Assembly: GCA_012064415.1 (NCBI GenBank)
Contig: SSNU01000321.1
Location: 229,192 to 293,191, forward strand
DNA: 64,000 nt
Source of the DNA: Gyrodactylus bullatarudis
Taxonomy: Eukaryota; Platyhelminthes; Monogenea; Gyrodactylidea; Gyrodactylidae
Direction: 5' to 3'
How positions within the stretch are numbered: the stretch's first letter is position 1; every line of letters begins with the position of its first letter. Below the pieces are notes generated by a model, which did not search any database, had not been told where the DNA came from, and saw only the letters and a list, made by a program, of their open reading frames with translations. Positions 44,782 to 59,200 of the stretch are shown in pieces. Both the position numbers and the translations under genes were made by a program.

Positions 44782-47235
44782 TCTCTATCGAGTTAGAGTT
44801 ACCAGTGAACACACTTATCTAGTAGGTTAATCGTCTAAAACATTGTAAACTTCTTCATTTAAATTATTTAAGAAATAACCTTTTTCAAAAACCAGGCCTT
44901 GATGAGTAACTTTTGTCAATGCTTCTAAGATGTTATAGACAAAAAAATAAAGAATATTCAAAAATCTCAGAAGCACGCAGAGATATAACTCAAAAAAACA
45001 CACAGTAAGGTTTCAAATTTTAACAAATATACTTGACAACTTTGTTTTACAACTTTGGCATTAAATTCAAATGAATTCCTTTCTAAACTATTCGAGAAGC
45101 TCCCATCTATTATTCTAATGTTTCCCCCTATTTCTTGTCATATATATTATATACAGCTCATTTAAAACTTTTTCTTGATAGTCTTAAATCGATAGTTATA
45201 CAATAGAGTTATGTCGTGTTAAAAAAGTTTCATGTTTAATCTCTTCCAGTGGTGAATGGACAAAGAAAATTGTAACTAAAAAATTCCTAGTAACATGATG
45301 ATAAAATAGTTATTAACCATTGGTTAAGCTTTTTTATCTATCTAAAGATTTTATGATTTTTTTAAACCTATCATTATTTCTGTTGGTATTGCTAATTTAC
45401 TGCTCTACATATTGAGACAGATAAACTTGATAACTTCTAAACTAAAGATAGTTGCGTTTAAACATCTGTAGATTCGTAATCAGCGTATTCAAAAACCACA
45501 AGGTTGAATGCGAGTCAGAAAAAAATTCTCTGGGACTTTAAGGATTAACTAGAAATTGCATAATTTACTGACGTGGCCCTAATTTTCAGTATTTTTGGTT
45601 GAGGAGTGCTCTACTGCACAGTTCAGTCGATATAAAGATTTGTAGTATCTATACTGAGTTGATTTTCCCGATTTCTCCCTATAGAAAAAAATAAGATTTA
45701 ATAAAAATTTTCCAATAAAAGTTAAGACGAAGAAACAGCTATTTAGATAGATGAATTGGGGGGATGGCTGTTGAATGACCAAAGTGATGTTTTCAAAATT
45801 GTCGATAGAATTAATTATAAATGGGAAAAAATCATAAAAAGAATTTTCTATATATATATATCGGTCAAAAAATTCGATGTACTTTTGTCATAGATACATG
45901 GTGATATATGACAGTCAATGTGAGAAGGCAATACAAGTAAGTAATTAAGTAATATGATTATTCAAGTGGTGGTACATCTACCCTAGAATAAAATGATCAT
46001 CGACGTGATACGTTCAATTAAATTAGCAGTAGTTCCTCTTCTTTTTGTGTGTGTAATACTCTTCGTTCTCACTCCCATTGCTACTGAGGTAAAAATTGAA
46101 TTTTCTCAAGATTAGGCAGAGAAAAAAAAATATAGAGGGTGGGCACATATATAACACATTCATAATTTCAGCTTGTATTGTATTATAAATAACTTTTAGG
46201 ATTTGTTTAACACGTTTCTTCTCTAAAGAAATTCCTCTCAAAATGATTACAACACATACACTACTACGGAATATGAGGCGATTCTTGTGTATAGATCGCT
46301 TAACTCGAATGGCATTAATGTAGACAGAAAAAGAAGAAGATATTTATGCGTTTATTTAATGAAACTGTGATACGTAAGGAAGCGTATTTTCGTGATTATC
46401 TGAGTATATGTAAATTTGGGTAATTCCATTTGAGTTTATTACCCCTCTTCTCTTGAGATACGTTAACATTTGAGGATATTTCTCATTTGATAAAATTCTA
46501 TGAGAGTATAAGAAGAGTTGAAATTACACACAAAAAAAGCCCAATGAATCTTAATAATTCTGTAGTTATTTAACCCTTCATATCCCAAATTATTATTTTT
46601 CATCACACAACCTGAAGTGATTACGCTGATTCCGAATCTGAATTTCTTTTTGAAAGACGACATATCATTTCAAAGAAAATAGAGGTTAAAATTGGCATTT
46701 TTGGCTCTAAAAACCAGCTATCTTCTAAACTATAAGAGATATCGAAATCTACAGCTATCGTTTTACGATAGAAAGTTATGCAATTTTTTTCCAAGACCTC
46801 AGAAAATAGGTTTAAAAAAACGTTCTAAATATTTTTCAAATGTTTGACAACATTTTCAAAAAACCACCCTTCTTCAAGTGTGCATCAGTGAAAAGCTATC
46901 TTTATGAATTATATATGATTTTGTAGCTTAATGAATTGGCCTTTCCAATAAGAGGCAAACAAAGTGTTTTAGGTATCTTTCAGTTTAAATTATCCCTTGA
47001 GAAAGAGTTGTGTTCCACTAGTGAAGGGTTAATGCATACATGAAAATAGGGTAGTAATCCTATCAATGAATTGGGACATCTTGGTAAAATTCATTGATCT
47101 GTATTATTTAAATTCTTCAAGAATACAGTAGGTATTCTCGTTTGTTATTCTAGAAATTGAATCTGATTAAATACCAGATGACCGATTCATCATAAGACAG
47201 CTCTCAAAAGGATTTTTATCTGTATATATTCATTA
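44782..47235. other. Gene-poor intergenic DNA with repeat relics
   Basis: There are no supported genes. Near 45420-45500 and 46610-46990 are fragments related to repeat family 2 (GATTCGTAATCAGCGTATTC at about 45473; GAGGCAAACAAAGTG near 46950). Confidence 0.4.
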
Positions 47236-47478
47236 TTATTCTGCGTATTTATTAACTGGATGTGTGATCAGGTCTATACTTGACCCTATAGCATTTATTA
47301 CATTTGGAGGGAGGTGATTGGGTAAGAAAGTCTCGTAGAAAAGGTTTATGATGAAACTAAAGGGGCACTGGAGAAAGATGAAATCCCAGTTGATATAAAA
47401 AGCATGGGAAATATAAATAACTGCCGCTAGGAAAATATTCATGAAAGCAATTGCGTTTGTAATTGATATTTTAGCCAT
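47236..47478 (-). CDS. Candidate small secreted or membrane protein (unrecognised)
   Basis: 80 codons from ATG to TAA. It opens with MAKISITNAIAFMNIFLAAV, a signal-peptide or anchor-like stretch, and ends with a polar, Pro/Asn-rich tail (LPPNVINAIGSSIDLITHPV) whose DNA is less AT-rich than its surroundings. No family is recognised. The isolated position in repeat-rich DNA and the short length make this tentative. Confidence 0.3.
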   Translation of the reverse strand: MAKISITNAIAFMNIFLAAVIYISHAFYINWDFIFLQCPFSFIINLFYETFLPNHLPPNVINAIGSSIDLITHPVNKYAE

Positions 47479-47634
47479 TGAATTGTAGAGAGATACAGTG
47501 TATTTAGATTAGAGATGTGAACGTATAGAATATGTAAGAGACAGTAATTACAGTATATAGATAGAAATCGAGAAAAAATCAAAAGTGATATATCTCGGGG
47601 AATGAACGGATTGACACAAACATACTAAAGCTAG

Positions 47635-48353
47635 TTAATATGAAGATGGGAATTTATTATTTTTACAAAATTATGAATTTTTTCATCAAGAAATCGAATT
47701 TGATCAGGATTTTTTGGAATCTAGATCGTAGGTTCCACTTTCAGGATCTGAAGAAAAAAATTTGAAAAAAAATCAAATTTTAGGAAATTTATGGCATATA
47801 TCAAATCTAGCGATGGCGCCGAATTCCCAATTTTTTGAACTATGAGTTGATAAATTTTGTTGATGTAAAAGTGAGATGATCAAAAGTTGATTTTTAGGAT
47901 CATGATTAGTCAAAGAAACCGATTATGACCATGAAAATTTCAATGGACTCGCCAATTTCCAGGCATCTTGAATCATCAAAATTTCATCGATTTTCAAGTA
48001 GTGAAAATGTTCAAAAAATCAAAATTTCGATTTTCCCACGAAGATGGGCGAATTCTCAAAATCTGAATCAGCATATTTGATTTGTTTGACTAATCGTGAT
48101 CCTCAACTTTTGATCACTCTCACTTTTACATCAACAAAATTTATCAACTCATAGTTCAAAAAAATGGGAATTCGGCGCCATCGCTAGATTTGATATATGC
48201 CATAAATTTCCTAAAATTTGATTTTTTTTCAAATTTTTTTTTTTCAGATCCTGAAAGTGGAACCTACAATCTAGATTCCAAAAAATCCTGATCAAATTCG
48301 TTTTCTTGATGAAAAAATTCATAAACAGCATAAATTCCCATCTTCATGTTAAT
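47635..48353. repeat. Foldback element, subfamily A, copy 2 (complete)
   Basis: About 720 bp with inverted ends TTAATATGAAGATGGGAATT and its mirror ATTCCCATCTTCATGTTAA. The arms pair over roughly 270 bp (for example ATGGCGCCGAATTCCCAATT against the mirror near 48165). It is clearly related to the copy at 8988-9668, including GATTTTTAGGATC-type blocks. No protein-coding capacity. Confidence 0.87.
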
Positions 48354-48639
48354 TAGGTGTATTTTCTATTGATTCATAATTGTAATAAAGAATATGAAAT
48401 TCTTTCTTGACTAATGCAGACATCATCCCCCACCTATCGAGTAAACTAATTTTAGAGATACGCACGAATAAGAGCTCTGGATTCTCTGAGCATTCTGTGA
48501 AATGTTGGCACAAAAGAATCAGAAAAATTACAGGCCAAGTGAAGATCCAAGAACTTTTATGGGCAAATTGGAATAAAACTAACAGAATAAGAAAATAGTT
48601 ACCAGACTCAAAAAGTGAATGAAGGATTTTTTCAATTCT

Positions 48640-48960
48640 CAGATTTTTCCTATAATACCTTACGCTTTCGAGTTTGTTCTGATTTACAAAATCTCGATTG
48701 AAAATGACAATTTTTGAACACGCGTCAAGATTTTTTCAATGAATTTTACTACGAGAAAGAACAAAATTAAGGTTTCTGAAATAAAAATAGGGCTTATAAT
48801 AAATATAGAGTCTTTTTTCACACGATGAAAGAAATACCTAGAAATTTAGGTAAATTTTGATTATTTTAGGGAAAATGCGTTTTTCTCGGCTAAAAAATTT
48901 ATTTTTAATCAGGACATGGAACATTTTTCGGGGAAAATAATATTTTGTATTGCCCCACTA
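48640..48960 (+). repeat. Dispersed repeat family 3, copy a
   Basis: It shares ACAAAATCTCGATTGAAAAT, TTTTGAACACGCG and TTTACTACGAGAAAG in the same order with 62395-62680. Homology extends to ATTTTGTATT near both right ends. Noncoding. Confidence 0.75.
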
Positions 48961-51900
48961 CAGTCTATTAGGTATGATAATTTATAAAAATTAACAGGAT
49001 GAAACAGTCTCGGAATTTAATTACTGCCAATTTTCCCATGACAGAAGCCTAAATAAACCCAAAGAGAAAATTCAATCTTTGAATGATATAAATTATCTTT
49101 TCGTTCATGATCAAACATAGGAAGAAATGCCAGATTATTATTTTTTCTCTTGAATTTTGAACCTTCATCTATTATCATGTTTATATATGGAGATGACTTG
49201 ATTGACATTACATCGGATAAAACATTTAGATTAGGATAAAGATTTTTCTAAATTTTTTTTATTCATTCTAATGCATAGGGAAACTTTGACGTTAATATCT
49301 GAAATTGAAGCAGATTATACCTTGAGACTATACTTTATTAGTAGTGTAAGGCTAGTAAGGCTGATCGTCATGTTTGGCACATTTCACTTAATTTTACAGT
49401 TCACAAATGAATTACAAATTGACTAGTTAGGTGAAATCTGAGAAAATTCCCAAATACGTCCTTCTTATTAAAATTTATTTTATCATTTTCAGGGTTTTCA
49501 TGCTGTTATTTTGGCCGTTCACTCAGATTTCAAGAAGATTTGGTGAGTTATTGATGGAAAAATTGAGATTTTTGTGGAAATCATTAATTCTCCAACACCA
49601 TATCAACTAGGTTTACATTGAAGAAAAAATAAATCTAACCTAAAAAAAGATAAATTTCCAGAAGTTACCACAAGGCTTATCTGCATACACAACTTAGTCA
49701 TACCTTTGAGGTTAAAAACAGATTCGTTAGTTTAAGTTTCGATAATTTATTAAGCACTCGTGTAACACTAAATGAGAAAATTTAACAAAAAGAATGGATC
49801 AGTTCAAGATGAAGTCAATTTTGGATACACTCGGAATTTTAAACTCTAAATGTCTCTCTTGGATAGATTTGATGACATATTATAAGGGGTAATTTTCTAA
49901 TCTTCAATGAAACCCTGAAAAACTTCATTTACATTTCTGGCTTTCTTGGGCCTCTTAAGATTTTTTTCCCGACTGACATTTAATCTTTTGGAGGTTGCTG
50001 ACTAGAAGTCATGCTAGTTTTTTCAAGAACGAACGAAAGTTGATTGGTGAATAAAGCTTTATTTTCGTCGGTTCTCTTCGGACCATTTAATCTTTTGCCA
50101 TCATATGGTTTGCGAATACGCTGATTACGAATCTTTAGTTTTTAACGCAATTATCTTTAGATTAGTCATTTTGTGATTCAAAAAAAATTTTTAACAAAAA
50201 TTAAATTTTTGAAAAAATCAGATTTCTTTGAATTAGTATAGCACGAGTTTGAAGAATTATAGAGCCAAGGTTTTTGCGTATTCCAGGAGATTAATAGATT
50301 TCCTATTGAATGAGGTGGCAAACAAAGTGTTTATTGAGTGTGTATTTAAATAAATAATAATGAGTTGCTAAAAACTTGAGTCGACGGACCTTAATACGAT
50401 AGGTTTCCTTGCCTAATTATAGAACTAGAATTGAGATATTGTAAAAATCCTATTTTCCCAAGTGTATCAATAGGTTTTCGTTTTAAATTCGTTAGAATAT
50501 TTCATCTCGGTCATGTTTCGCTATACTTTGAACGATTTGGCCTAGAGTATTGGATTACCATAACCTGTGAGAAAATATAGGTAGATAACTGTTGTATAAG
50601 TTATATAAATTTAGACAAACAGTACGATAATCTACCCGGTTAAAAGGATAAAAGGATAACTTGAAAAATAATAAAATTGAATAGGAAATTATAACTACTG
50701 CATAGCCTCAGAAAAAAAATCAATATTTTAAAAGAAAATTATTTCCTGGTTCAAACTTTAATTAATACCCTCTGGTTTAGAATTCCAGCGTGGAAATAAT
50801 TATTACCTTTTAATAGAAAAAATAAATCCATTGTATTATTATGATGACTAAAAAGCAAGAATTTCTTGTTCCCCCTGATCTATGTGAGCGTCTATCCTTG
50901 ATCGTTTTGAGGAGTTTTGGTGCAATTTAGTTATCTGGAAGATTTACAATTTCCAAGTGACACTAGAGATGAATTTTCAAGTTTAGTGGATGTCAAATGT
51001 AAAAAATGTTTTCAAAAATGAAATGTTGCATGATAAAAAGTGATTCCGATAAAAAATCCGAAAATGAAAGAATATATAGTTAATAATTATACATATATTT
51101 CTAGGGAAAAGTTAATCGATATTATCTATCAAGATGAGAATTCAATTTTTCGCCAATGGGTTTTCAAAAATTCTTGACTCTCCAGATACAGCTCCTTGAG
51201 TTCTCAAATGAGTTCTCAGAATCACTGAATCAAGAAAGTTTGCAATGAAGAAACGAGGAGTCAAAAGAAAACTATGTAACGAGCAGTTACAACTGGATAC
51301 ATTTCTCAAGAAAAGATGATGAACTCAGTCAAACCCTAACCCTCCTCCCCGTGAAGTTCTTTCAAATCTCATTGATCCAATTTTTCTATGTATAAATGTA
51401 TCAAGCCGGTGTAAGGATCTGATACCAGACTCTACCTCGATTAACATATGCTACCACAATCCAAATTTTTGTGGACTTCCATTGGTTGAGCTAATTGTAA
51501 TTCAGACCAAAGAAGCAAGGGGGGTTCATTCATCATTTTACTTTCTACCTTTGTTTATTTTCTCTTCCTTTTGAGTTCAGAATCATATAGAAATTGAATT
51601 ATTTCCTGAAATTATAGCCTACAACTCATAGTGTAATGTTTACTGAATAAATCCAGCCTCGGTCGAATTTTCAACGTTTCCCTGGTATTAAAAATATTCT
51701 ATTTAGTATTTAGAGAGAGCACCATTCGCGAAATAATTCCTGTCCCACTATCAGTAATAAAAAAATAAAAATTCTCTTCCTGTCTTTACACTCCTTCAAG
51801 GTCAAGAACGCGCCGAAAAATGCATTGTACTCATTTATAGAAATAGTCATATCTTTTTATATTCTCTTATCAACTATGCCTTTTGTTATATTCAGATGAG

Positions 51901-52058
51901 AATTATGTTATTATATGAGGATATCAATTTTACACACCCATATACACCTTTTTGATATTTCTTTGTATATGTTCGAGATGAGATCGATTGCATTTTAGTT
52001 AGAAAATATTCAAAGGTTAGAAGAAGTTTAATTGGGAATACAAAGAACGAAATGCATT
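48961..52058. other. Gene desert with repeat relics
   Basis: No gene is supported. It contains a foldback right-end fragment at 49548-49612 (GGAAAAATTGAGATTTTTGT...CATATCAAC) and a reverse copy of repeat family 2 at 50095-50345. Confidence 0.45.
50095..50345 (-). repeat. Dispersed repeat family 2, copy c (reverse orientation)
   Basis: Read on the minus strand it gives the block TTAATCTCCTGGAATACGCA and CGTGCTATACTAATT, which are also found on the plus strand at 53190-53270. Confidence 0.7.
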
Positions 52059-52249
52059 TTATATAATAAAATACTCACATTTCAGGATTGAAGTAGGTAC
52101 TAAACGAATAAATCCAGAATTTCTAGCATTGGGTAGTTTCATATCACCTCTTGTGTCATTCTCCCTGATTGGATTTGTGAATTCGAATATTTTCAAAGTA
52201 ATAAAGGAATAAAAAAGTAATACAAATATTAAAGATTGCTCGATTTCTA

Positions 52250-52504
52250 TTGGATAAACTGTTCGTCCAATCAAATGACGATATTATAAATTTAATTCAC
52301 ACAGATGAAGAATCAACTTTTTCTAATTTAATTTTTTCCCAAGATACAAAAATGCAATATATATTTTTTGCCATTTTTTTGTCTGGCTTAAATAAAACCC
52401 AGCTTAGTGGGGGGCCCCATTTATTTACAATGGCAAATGAGAAACAGGTTTCAATCATTAACTCCAACTATGTTGAAAATATTTTTAATTTCTTGAAATG
52501 TTAA
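52250..52504 (+). other. Unassigned 84-codon ORF
   Basis: Composition is fairly mixed in the second half (FLSGLNKTQLSGGPHLFTMA), but it begins at a non-ATG codon, its first ATG codon is internal, and no domain is recognised. It could be an exon or chance. Confidence 0.15.
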
Positions 52505-53094
52505 TTTAGATAGCAAGAGAGAGAAACAAGAAATTTTAAATTTCAAATGATTAATCTCTACAACTATCTAAAATTTTGTTGGCTATAATGTAGAGAGATA
52601 ATGGCTGATAATGGGGGAAAAGATTTTGCAAAGATTTTGCCTTAAATTTCCCCTTTATCCTTTATGAGAGGAGTTTGATTGATAGGACAAAAAATTAATT
52701 CCCTCGTCCTCGTGTAATGTTTCTATAGAAAGTCAATTATTATCAGGGTATTTTACAAATCTTTAGAATTTCATAATTTCATTCACGAGAAGCCACACAA
52801 AGGTACAGCTGGTTTTTATTTTTTGGTTTGTCCACGTGTCGTAATCAAATACGAGTCTATAGTATATAAACAAACAAACTAGAGATGAGATTAGGAATGT
52901 TAATCTAATCTTATCTAACAAAGATTGTATCATTTAAGGTCTAGTGGGGATGTTCTTTGCAAACAACTTGTATTATGAGAGCCACTTTAATAATTAATTT
53001 ATGGGCTCGAATTTTTTCTTGATCTGAAACTGGCAGAGTTGTCAAAAAAAGTATCTCAGGATTAAAATTTTTCTCATTATCGCTAAAACTTTTA

Positions 53095-53450
53095 GCCCTT
53101 AAAGTCCCACAGTGATAGTTCTATCACACGTCACTTTAGCAGCTCATTATTATTCATTCAAGTATCAGAAAATACTTCGTTTATCACCTAGTCGATAGGA
53201 AATTTATTAATCTCCTGGAATACGCAGAGATCTTGGCTCTAACATTCGTCAAAGTCGTGCTATACTAATTTAAAGAGAGTTGATTTTTTTTGAAAAATTA
53301 ATTTTTGTTTTAAACGTTTTTTTGAAAATCTACTTCCCAGGGTCATAGATAAAAAGTAAGGTAGCTATTATCGAGAAATCATATTCATAGAATTCACATA
53401 TGCAATCGCCTGAACTCTATTTGCTAAAGCTACAAAGATAACCTGTTTTT
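53095..53450 (+). repeat. Dispersed repeat family 2, copy b
   Basis: The best preserved copy. It pairs by sequence with 43410-43830 along most of its length and with the reverse of 50095-50345 in its left half. Confidence 0.72.
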
Positions 53451-55620
53451 GTTAAAAAAATGGGTCATTGATAGTCGAAGAAATTTTCAGAAATTTCATT
53501 TTGAATCTTTTATTTTAAAACTACTTCTAGTTTTGGAGGAATTTTTCACTGTATCATAAATTCATGATTCAGACATGAAAAACTTTACCACAGAACATTC
53601 TCAATTCAACTTGAATCTATAAATTATGAATTTAGAATGAATAGCATTCGCGTGAAAGAGGATTTTGTCAAAAGTTCTCTGTTCTGGAGATAAATCCAAG
53701 ATTTATGTTAGCATAAACTAGAGTATTTCATGTAAGTATTGAATTTTATAGAAATACATTAAAAAAATACATTGTAAAATGATTTATGTCATATAGAGCA
53801 TACTATAAGTTTTTATTTTCATCTACTTACTTGAAAGTAAAAACATGCTATTTTATATATTTACTAGAATTATCAACTAATTAATAAATTTTTCTGGTAT
53901 ACAATGATTACAATCTCGACAAAATACCACTGGAAAAAAGAATAAATACTTCACCAATTCAAAGTTATGTTATATTCACAGACAAAAAAATAATACAGTA
54001 TTAAATCATCACATTTCTTCCTTGCAGAAATACGAATTCCTGGAGTTCATTGAGCGAATAAGATGGTAAAAATATGGATCATTCGGTTATAGTAGATACA
54101 ATTTCATGGCTATGGCTTATATTTCCTGAGGGTATTTTTTCCGTGTCTTGTAAGATAGGATACGAATTGTTACGCTCAAATCAACACTTTCTCTCTATAT
54201 TCCCTCTTGTCAGAGGTATATAGCTAAGGAAAGTTGATGAATCTGGTATATATTTGCAATATTCTTCTGATTATTACGTGTTAAATATTTATAAACATCC
54301 GGGAACCCTCTTGAATTCATGATAATTCAAAAGTTGTAAGAAAATAAAGCAAAAAACAACCTTTTTGATCCCTTTGAATTTTATGTCACAAAGTGTACAT
54401 TTCTCTAGGGTTCTCTTGGGTAGTGTCAATAAAAATAATAAATTCTCAAAGAAATAGTAAAAGTTCAATGAAATCAGTAATTTAAGAGTAAGGGGGGGGG
54501 AGTAAAATGAAAAGTTGAATTATATATAGTCTACATATGAGTAGACAAAATTGTAAAATTTTTAATCAGCATCTTTTCTCATAAACTCTCAGATTGGTTT
54601 ATGCTCAGAGTACAGTCACTACAAGAATTTCATTCATCTGATTTCACTCTACAATTCATTGCTAAAACCTCTTGCTCACCTTGTATTGCGGATAGGAGAG
54701 AGTAAACTTGGTCGATTGTTTCTTTAGTTTGAAATAAAAACTACAAGAAAGATTTAGCTTTTAATAATTCATGAAAAATATTAGAGCAGATCAATTAGAT
54801 AAAGAGGGGGCCCTCCATTCAAAGTATGGGGAGTGTCTTTTTTATTTTTCAACGATTGAGAATATTTTATTTATCCTCTCCTCTGGTTCCCATTTGTTTT
54901 TGATTTTCTCAAGATGATTGACAAACCATCCAATAATCAAACACAGTCGATTGGATTTTATTTTTAACAAAATACACCTCTTACACTTGAAATATTATCA
55001 ACAGTACAGTCTCTCTAGTACTATTCTAGAGAATGACGATCGAATGAGATTCCGTGTTATGTACCTTTGTAATAATTTCATTCGACAGACCACTGATGAT
55101 CTTTAAGAAATGTACGTTTGGTTATAATTCTAAATTATGTCGATCTTCGTTCGATTTCGAACATTTACAAGTATTTGTCATTTCACAGAAAGAAATGCTT
55201 AGTATGTGATTACTAGATTCGAATTCGTATGAATGAAAATAAGTATAAGATCTTCTCTTGGTTCTAAGACAAGAATTTCTCTCGATTTCACAGGCAGAGG
55301 AAATTTGAATAAACACAGTGGTCCCAATATATATATCAATAAAAACAAATTTATAAATTCAAGATGAGCTACAAATATGATGATTGGTGAAGGCTTTTGT
55401 TTTCTCAAGTTGTTTTTTTCATTATTATAATACAGTATTTATAATTTATTTAGCTAATGATGTTCTCAGACAGGGTTTTGCATTGAACAATGCATTAATT
55501 AATTATTCAACGGATCACTCTGCAGTGTGGTTCTCTCATGAATGAAATATTTCTGTCAGATGACTATCAGAGTACAACTCAAATTAGTTACTTGGATGAA
55601 TTTGTCATTTGAATATTAGA
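53451..55620. other. Gene desert
   Basis: AT-rich, including a run of nine G near 54493-54501. Overlapping short ORFs on both strands at 54918-55408 have no family signal. Confidence 0.4.
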
Positions 55621-55630
55621 AATTAAAGCT

Positions 55631-56230
55631 AATTGATATGAAGTTGGGAATCTACGAGTTTTACAGAAATCTCGATCTTTTCATTAAGAATTCGAATTTT
55701 TTAATGATTTCTTGGAATCCTACTCATGTTACCCACTTTTACCAGTTGAAGAAAAAAATTCTGTAAAAATTATTGATTTGATAGTGGGAGGCTGATCAAC
55801 AGAGGTTTTTCAGGATCAAGATTAGACAAGAAAGCTGACTAGTACCGTCAAATTACCGACAGTCTCCTCATTCTCGAGAGATTTTGGATTATCGAAATTT
55901 CATTGATTTTCAAGTAGTGAAAATGATCAAAAAATCAAATTTCAGCTCCCAAACGATAATAAGGCTATGCATCAGATAAGATTCAGTTGAATTGATTTTC
56001 TTGTCTTATCTTGATCCTGAAAAACCTCTCTTGATCAACCTCAGTCTTTCAAATCAATAAAAATTGTTCAAAAAAATAAGTTTGAAAAAATGAGATTTTG
56101 GCGCCAAATCGAAATTGGAAAAAATGGCCATATTTTTCAAAGAACTGGTGAAAGTGGGCAAAATGAGTAGGATTCCAGAAAATCATTAACAAATTCGAAT
56201 TCTTGATGAAATTATCGAGATTTCTGTTTA
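55631..56230. repeat. Foldback element, subfamily B, copy 2 (right tip missing)
   Basis: The left end TTGATATGAAGTTGGGAATC and the arm blocks TCTCGATCTTTTCATTAAG and ATTCGAATTTTTTAATGA are mirrored on the right as ATTCGAATTCTTGATGAAAT and ATCGAGATTTCTG. The right side then breaks off, losing about 35 bp of the terminus. It is close in sequence to 31250-31917. Confidence 0.82.
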
Positions 56231-59200
56231 TATTTTAAACAGACTTTTATTACTCAGGAAAATTGTAATATATTACATCGTAGAATCAACATTCAAATAA
56301 GAAGAGACCCTTCGTAACATTAAACACTGGAATAAATCTATAGCATGATAATCCTAAGAAAATCCCTTAACCAAGAATAGAGTTTTCAAGGAAGTTTCTG
56401 GGCTGAGTAATTTTATTCAGAGACCGCTAGGCGACAATTTAGAAAAATGACCAAAATTTTATATTCATAATGGTTAAACTGACAAGTCTGAATAAATCTT
56501 ATCCAATTTCAGGGACAAATTGTGATATTATTAAAAATATACATTGTGTTGTGAGAATAAAAATCTACTATCTCAAGGTAGATTTTTGTTTATTCGTGCG
56601 AATTCCTTCCCAATAATCACATATTTTATATTTATATTTTTTCCATCAAGTTATAAAAGTAAAAAATTTGCCTGCAAATATATGAACAGAACAGGCTCAA
56701 TAGTGGAAAAGATGTAGATTAATTATTGAGGTCTCTCCATAATGACCAAGTAAAATGCATCGATCTCAATAGTTTATTGAGTATCTTTTTTCAACTACAG
56801 TTATAACTGCGAGTTTGAATATAATAAATATATATTACTAATTAGCGTTCAGAACCCTTTGTACCCATTCAGCTAGAGTTAATAGGAACAAAGAGTAATC
56901 ATTTTTAGTTAACCAATTGATTGCAATCAGAGTACTAGGATTTTTTTATTGGTTTAACGATTATTTCTATGAAAATTTTCAATAACTTATTATTAAACAT
57001 CATAGTACTTTGATTGCATGCAAAAATACACATTGATAGGGCTCTTTGGAAGCGTGTAAATTATAATTATAACTATTTTTCATTAGACCCTATGTAAATA
57101 GTTATTTTAGAGGACAATAAATTTTGATAGTGTATAGAGAAAAAACTATTTCCTGTCGTTTCAAGCATCAATGATTGATGGTTGACAAGGGAGCTGTTTT
57201 TTTCAGAGATTTTAGAAATAGTATTTATGTTTTACAAAATTTTTGATCAAAATGATCTAACGGAAGAGCTTACTATCCACTTGAACTGACTCACAGGAAT
57301 AATAAATCGATTGTTTTTCCATCTGATTATTAGAAAGCTTATGATATACTTGCTAGAAAAAGTATGAACTGAAAACCGGACGTTTAAATAATTATGAGGC
57401 ACTTACTAATGAGTAAAACCCTTTATTTTCAAGAATATCTTCTGAGTTCAAGCCTAATCTTATAAATCTCTTGTGTCTGAACCTTTTCCCTGATATCTAA
57501 CTTGTTGTATTAATTTATTACGTTGAAAAATGATTGCTCAAAATCAAGAGCAGCTTCGAAATCTATAATGTTGAGAAATTTCAATTGATTGACTTCAAAC
57601 AGGTTACGAGATTAACCCTTTCAAACTGACTTTTTTGATGATTTTGAAACATTTTTTAATGATTATTTTTGATAGTATATCACAAACTATCTTAGTTTGC
57701 TATCATGCTATATTATTGCTAGCCAGGCATAAGAATGCCATAGATATTTGAACTTTTACTGAAGGAAGTAGAATTCCTTAATTCATGATTCTTTTTGATC
57801 GAAATTATTAAAGTTATCAATGTTCAGAGATAATAAGATTAATTTCCGTAGAAACTAAATAGTTAATCCAAAACAAGGTATATTTTTAATGCATGAAATC
57901 AATGAGCAGTTCCATCAATAGTCTCGTGAAAATCGGGCAATTTTCAACCTTAGTTTTACCTTAAATCTTCAATATCTAGTTTATTTAAATGAATGAAATT
58001 TAAAAGATATTCTTTTTGACATTAATTGAGTCTTTGAAACAATTAAGTTTCAAATAAATCCCTTCAATAACAAAGTTTCACTCTAAATTACTCACCAGTA
58101 GATGGGAATTTCAATATAAATCAGACCCTGATGAAATTATGTGTAAGAAAAAATTTTTATAAAATTTTGTCCTGGTAAATGTTTTTTATAATCACATTTT
58201 AGGTGATTCTGAGAGAAAATTAAGCCTGAAGCTTACTTCGTTTAGCTATGGTATCGAAAGGGTTAAACCAATCAATGAATATTTTGTGGAAATAAATTCG
58301 AGGGATTGTTCAGATCTACAAACGTCTCAACCAATGAAGAAGGTACATCTGGCCAATCGATTGTCGTAAAGCTCTGAATAAAATGATGTTATTCTTTTTT
58401 TTTTTTGAAAAATATCTTCACAACAAAGCTTCAAGATGTCTCAATTTTCATATTCAAAATACAAAATTTTGGCAAAATACTTTAGGTATAGATTGACCAT
58501 AACGTTAATCGCTTGCTAACTGACTATGTTGTCTTCTGGCTTGTATTGGTCTATCTGTAGAAAAAGAAAGAGGAGAAAAAGATGTAGTAAGCCTAGTTGA
58601 CATGAAGATGAGAATTTACTACAAAAAACTCAATATTTTTCTCCGGATCCACAGAAAAAAATTAATTTTTGAATCCCTAAAACGGAATAAGATGTGGATA
58701 TTCGAAAAAAATTCAATCTGACCAAAATTAGGCCGGTTTTTGGATTTCGAAAATGTACCTAATTTCCACTTTTTCAACTTTTAAACCCACAATTTTTATC
58801 GATTTCGATGATTCGAAGCAGTTAAGTGATGATTCTACTCTTGTATATAAATCTGGCATTTATGTATTTCTGAGTATGCCACGAAATACAGCACTATTCT
58901 TTTAAGAAACCTGGTATCACCTCTCTTTATAAATTCTTCTATTGCTTAGATAAAATCAGAGGTTTATAAACACCTTTCTAGCAATAATATCCTCTTCAGA
59001 TTACAACGTGAATCAAAGCAAATTTCCTTATTAAACCAATCACATGGACATGAATTACATTTATATTGATTAATTATTATTTTTAGACCAGAGAAATATC
59101 ATAGGGGAACACAGAAAGAGAGTGAGACACATAATTTGGAAATGTGAAAAGAATGGATTCCAAATAGACGAGAATAAAATCAAAAGTCTAGGAAGCAATT

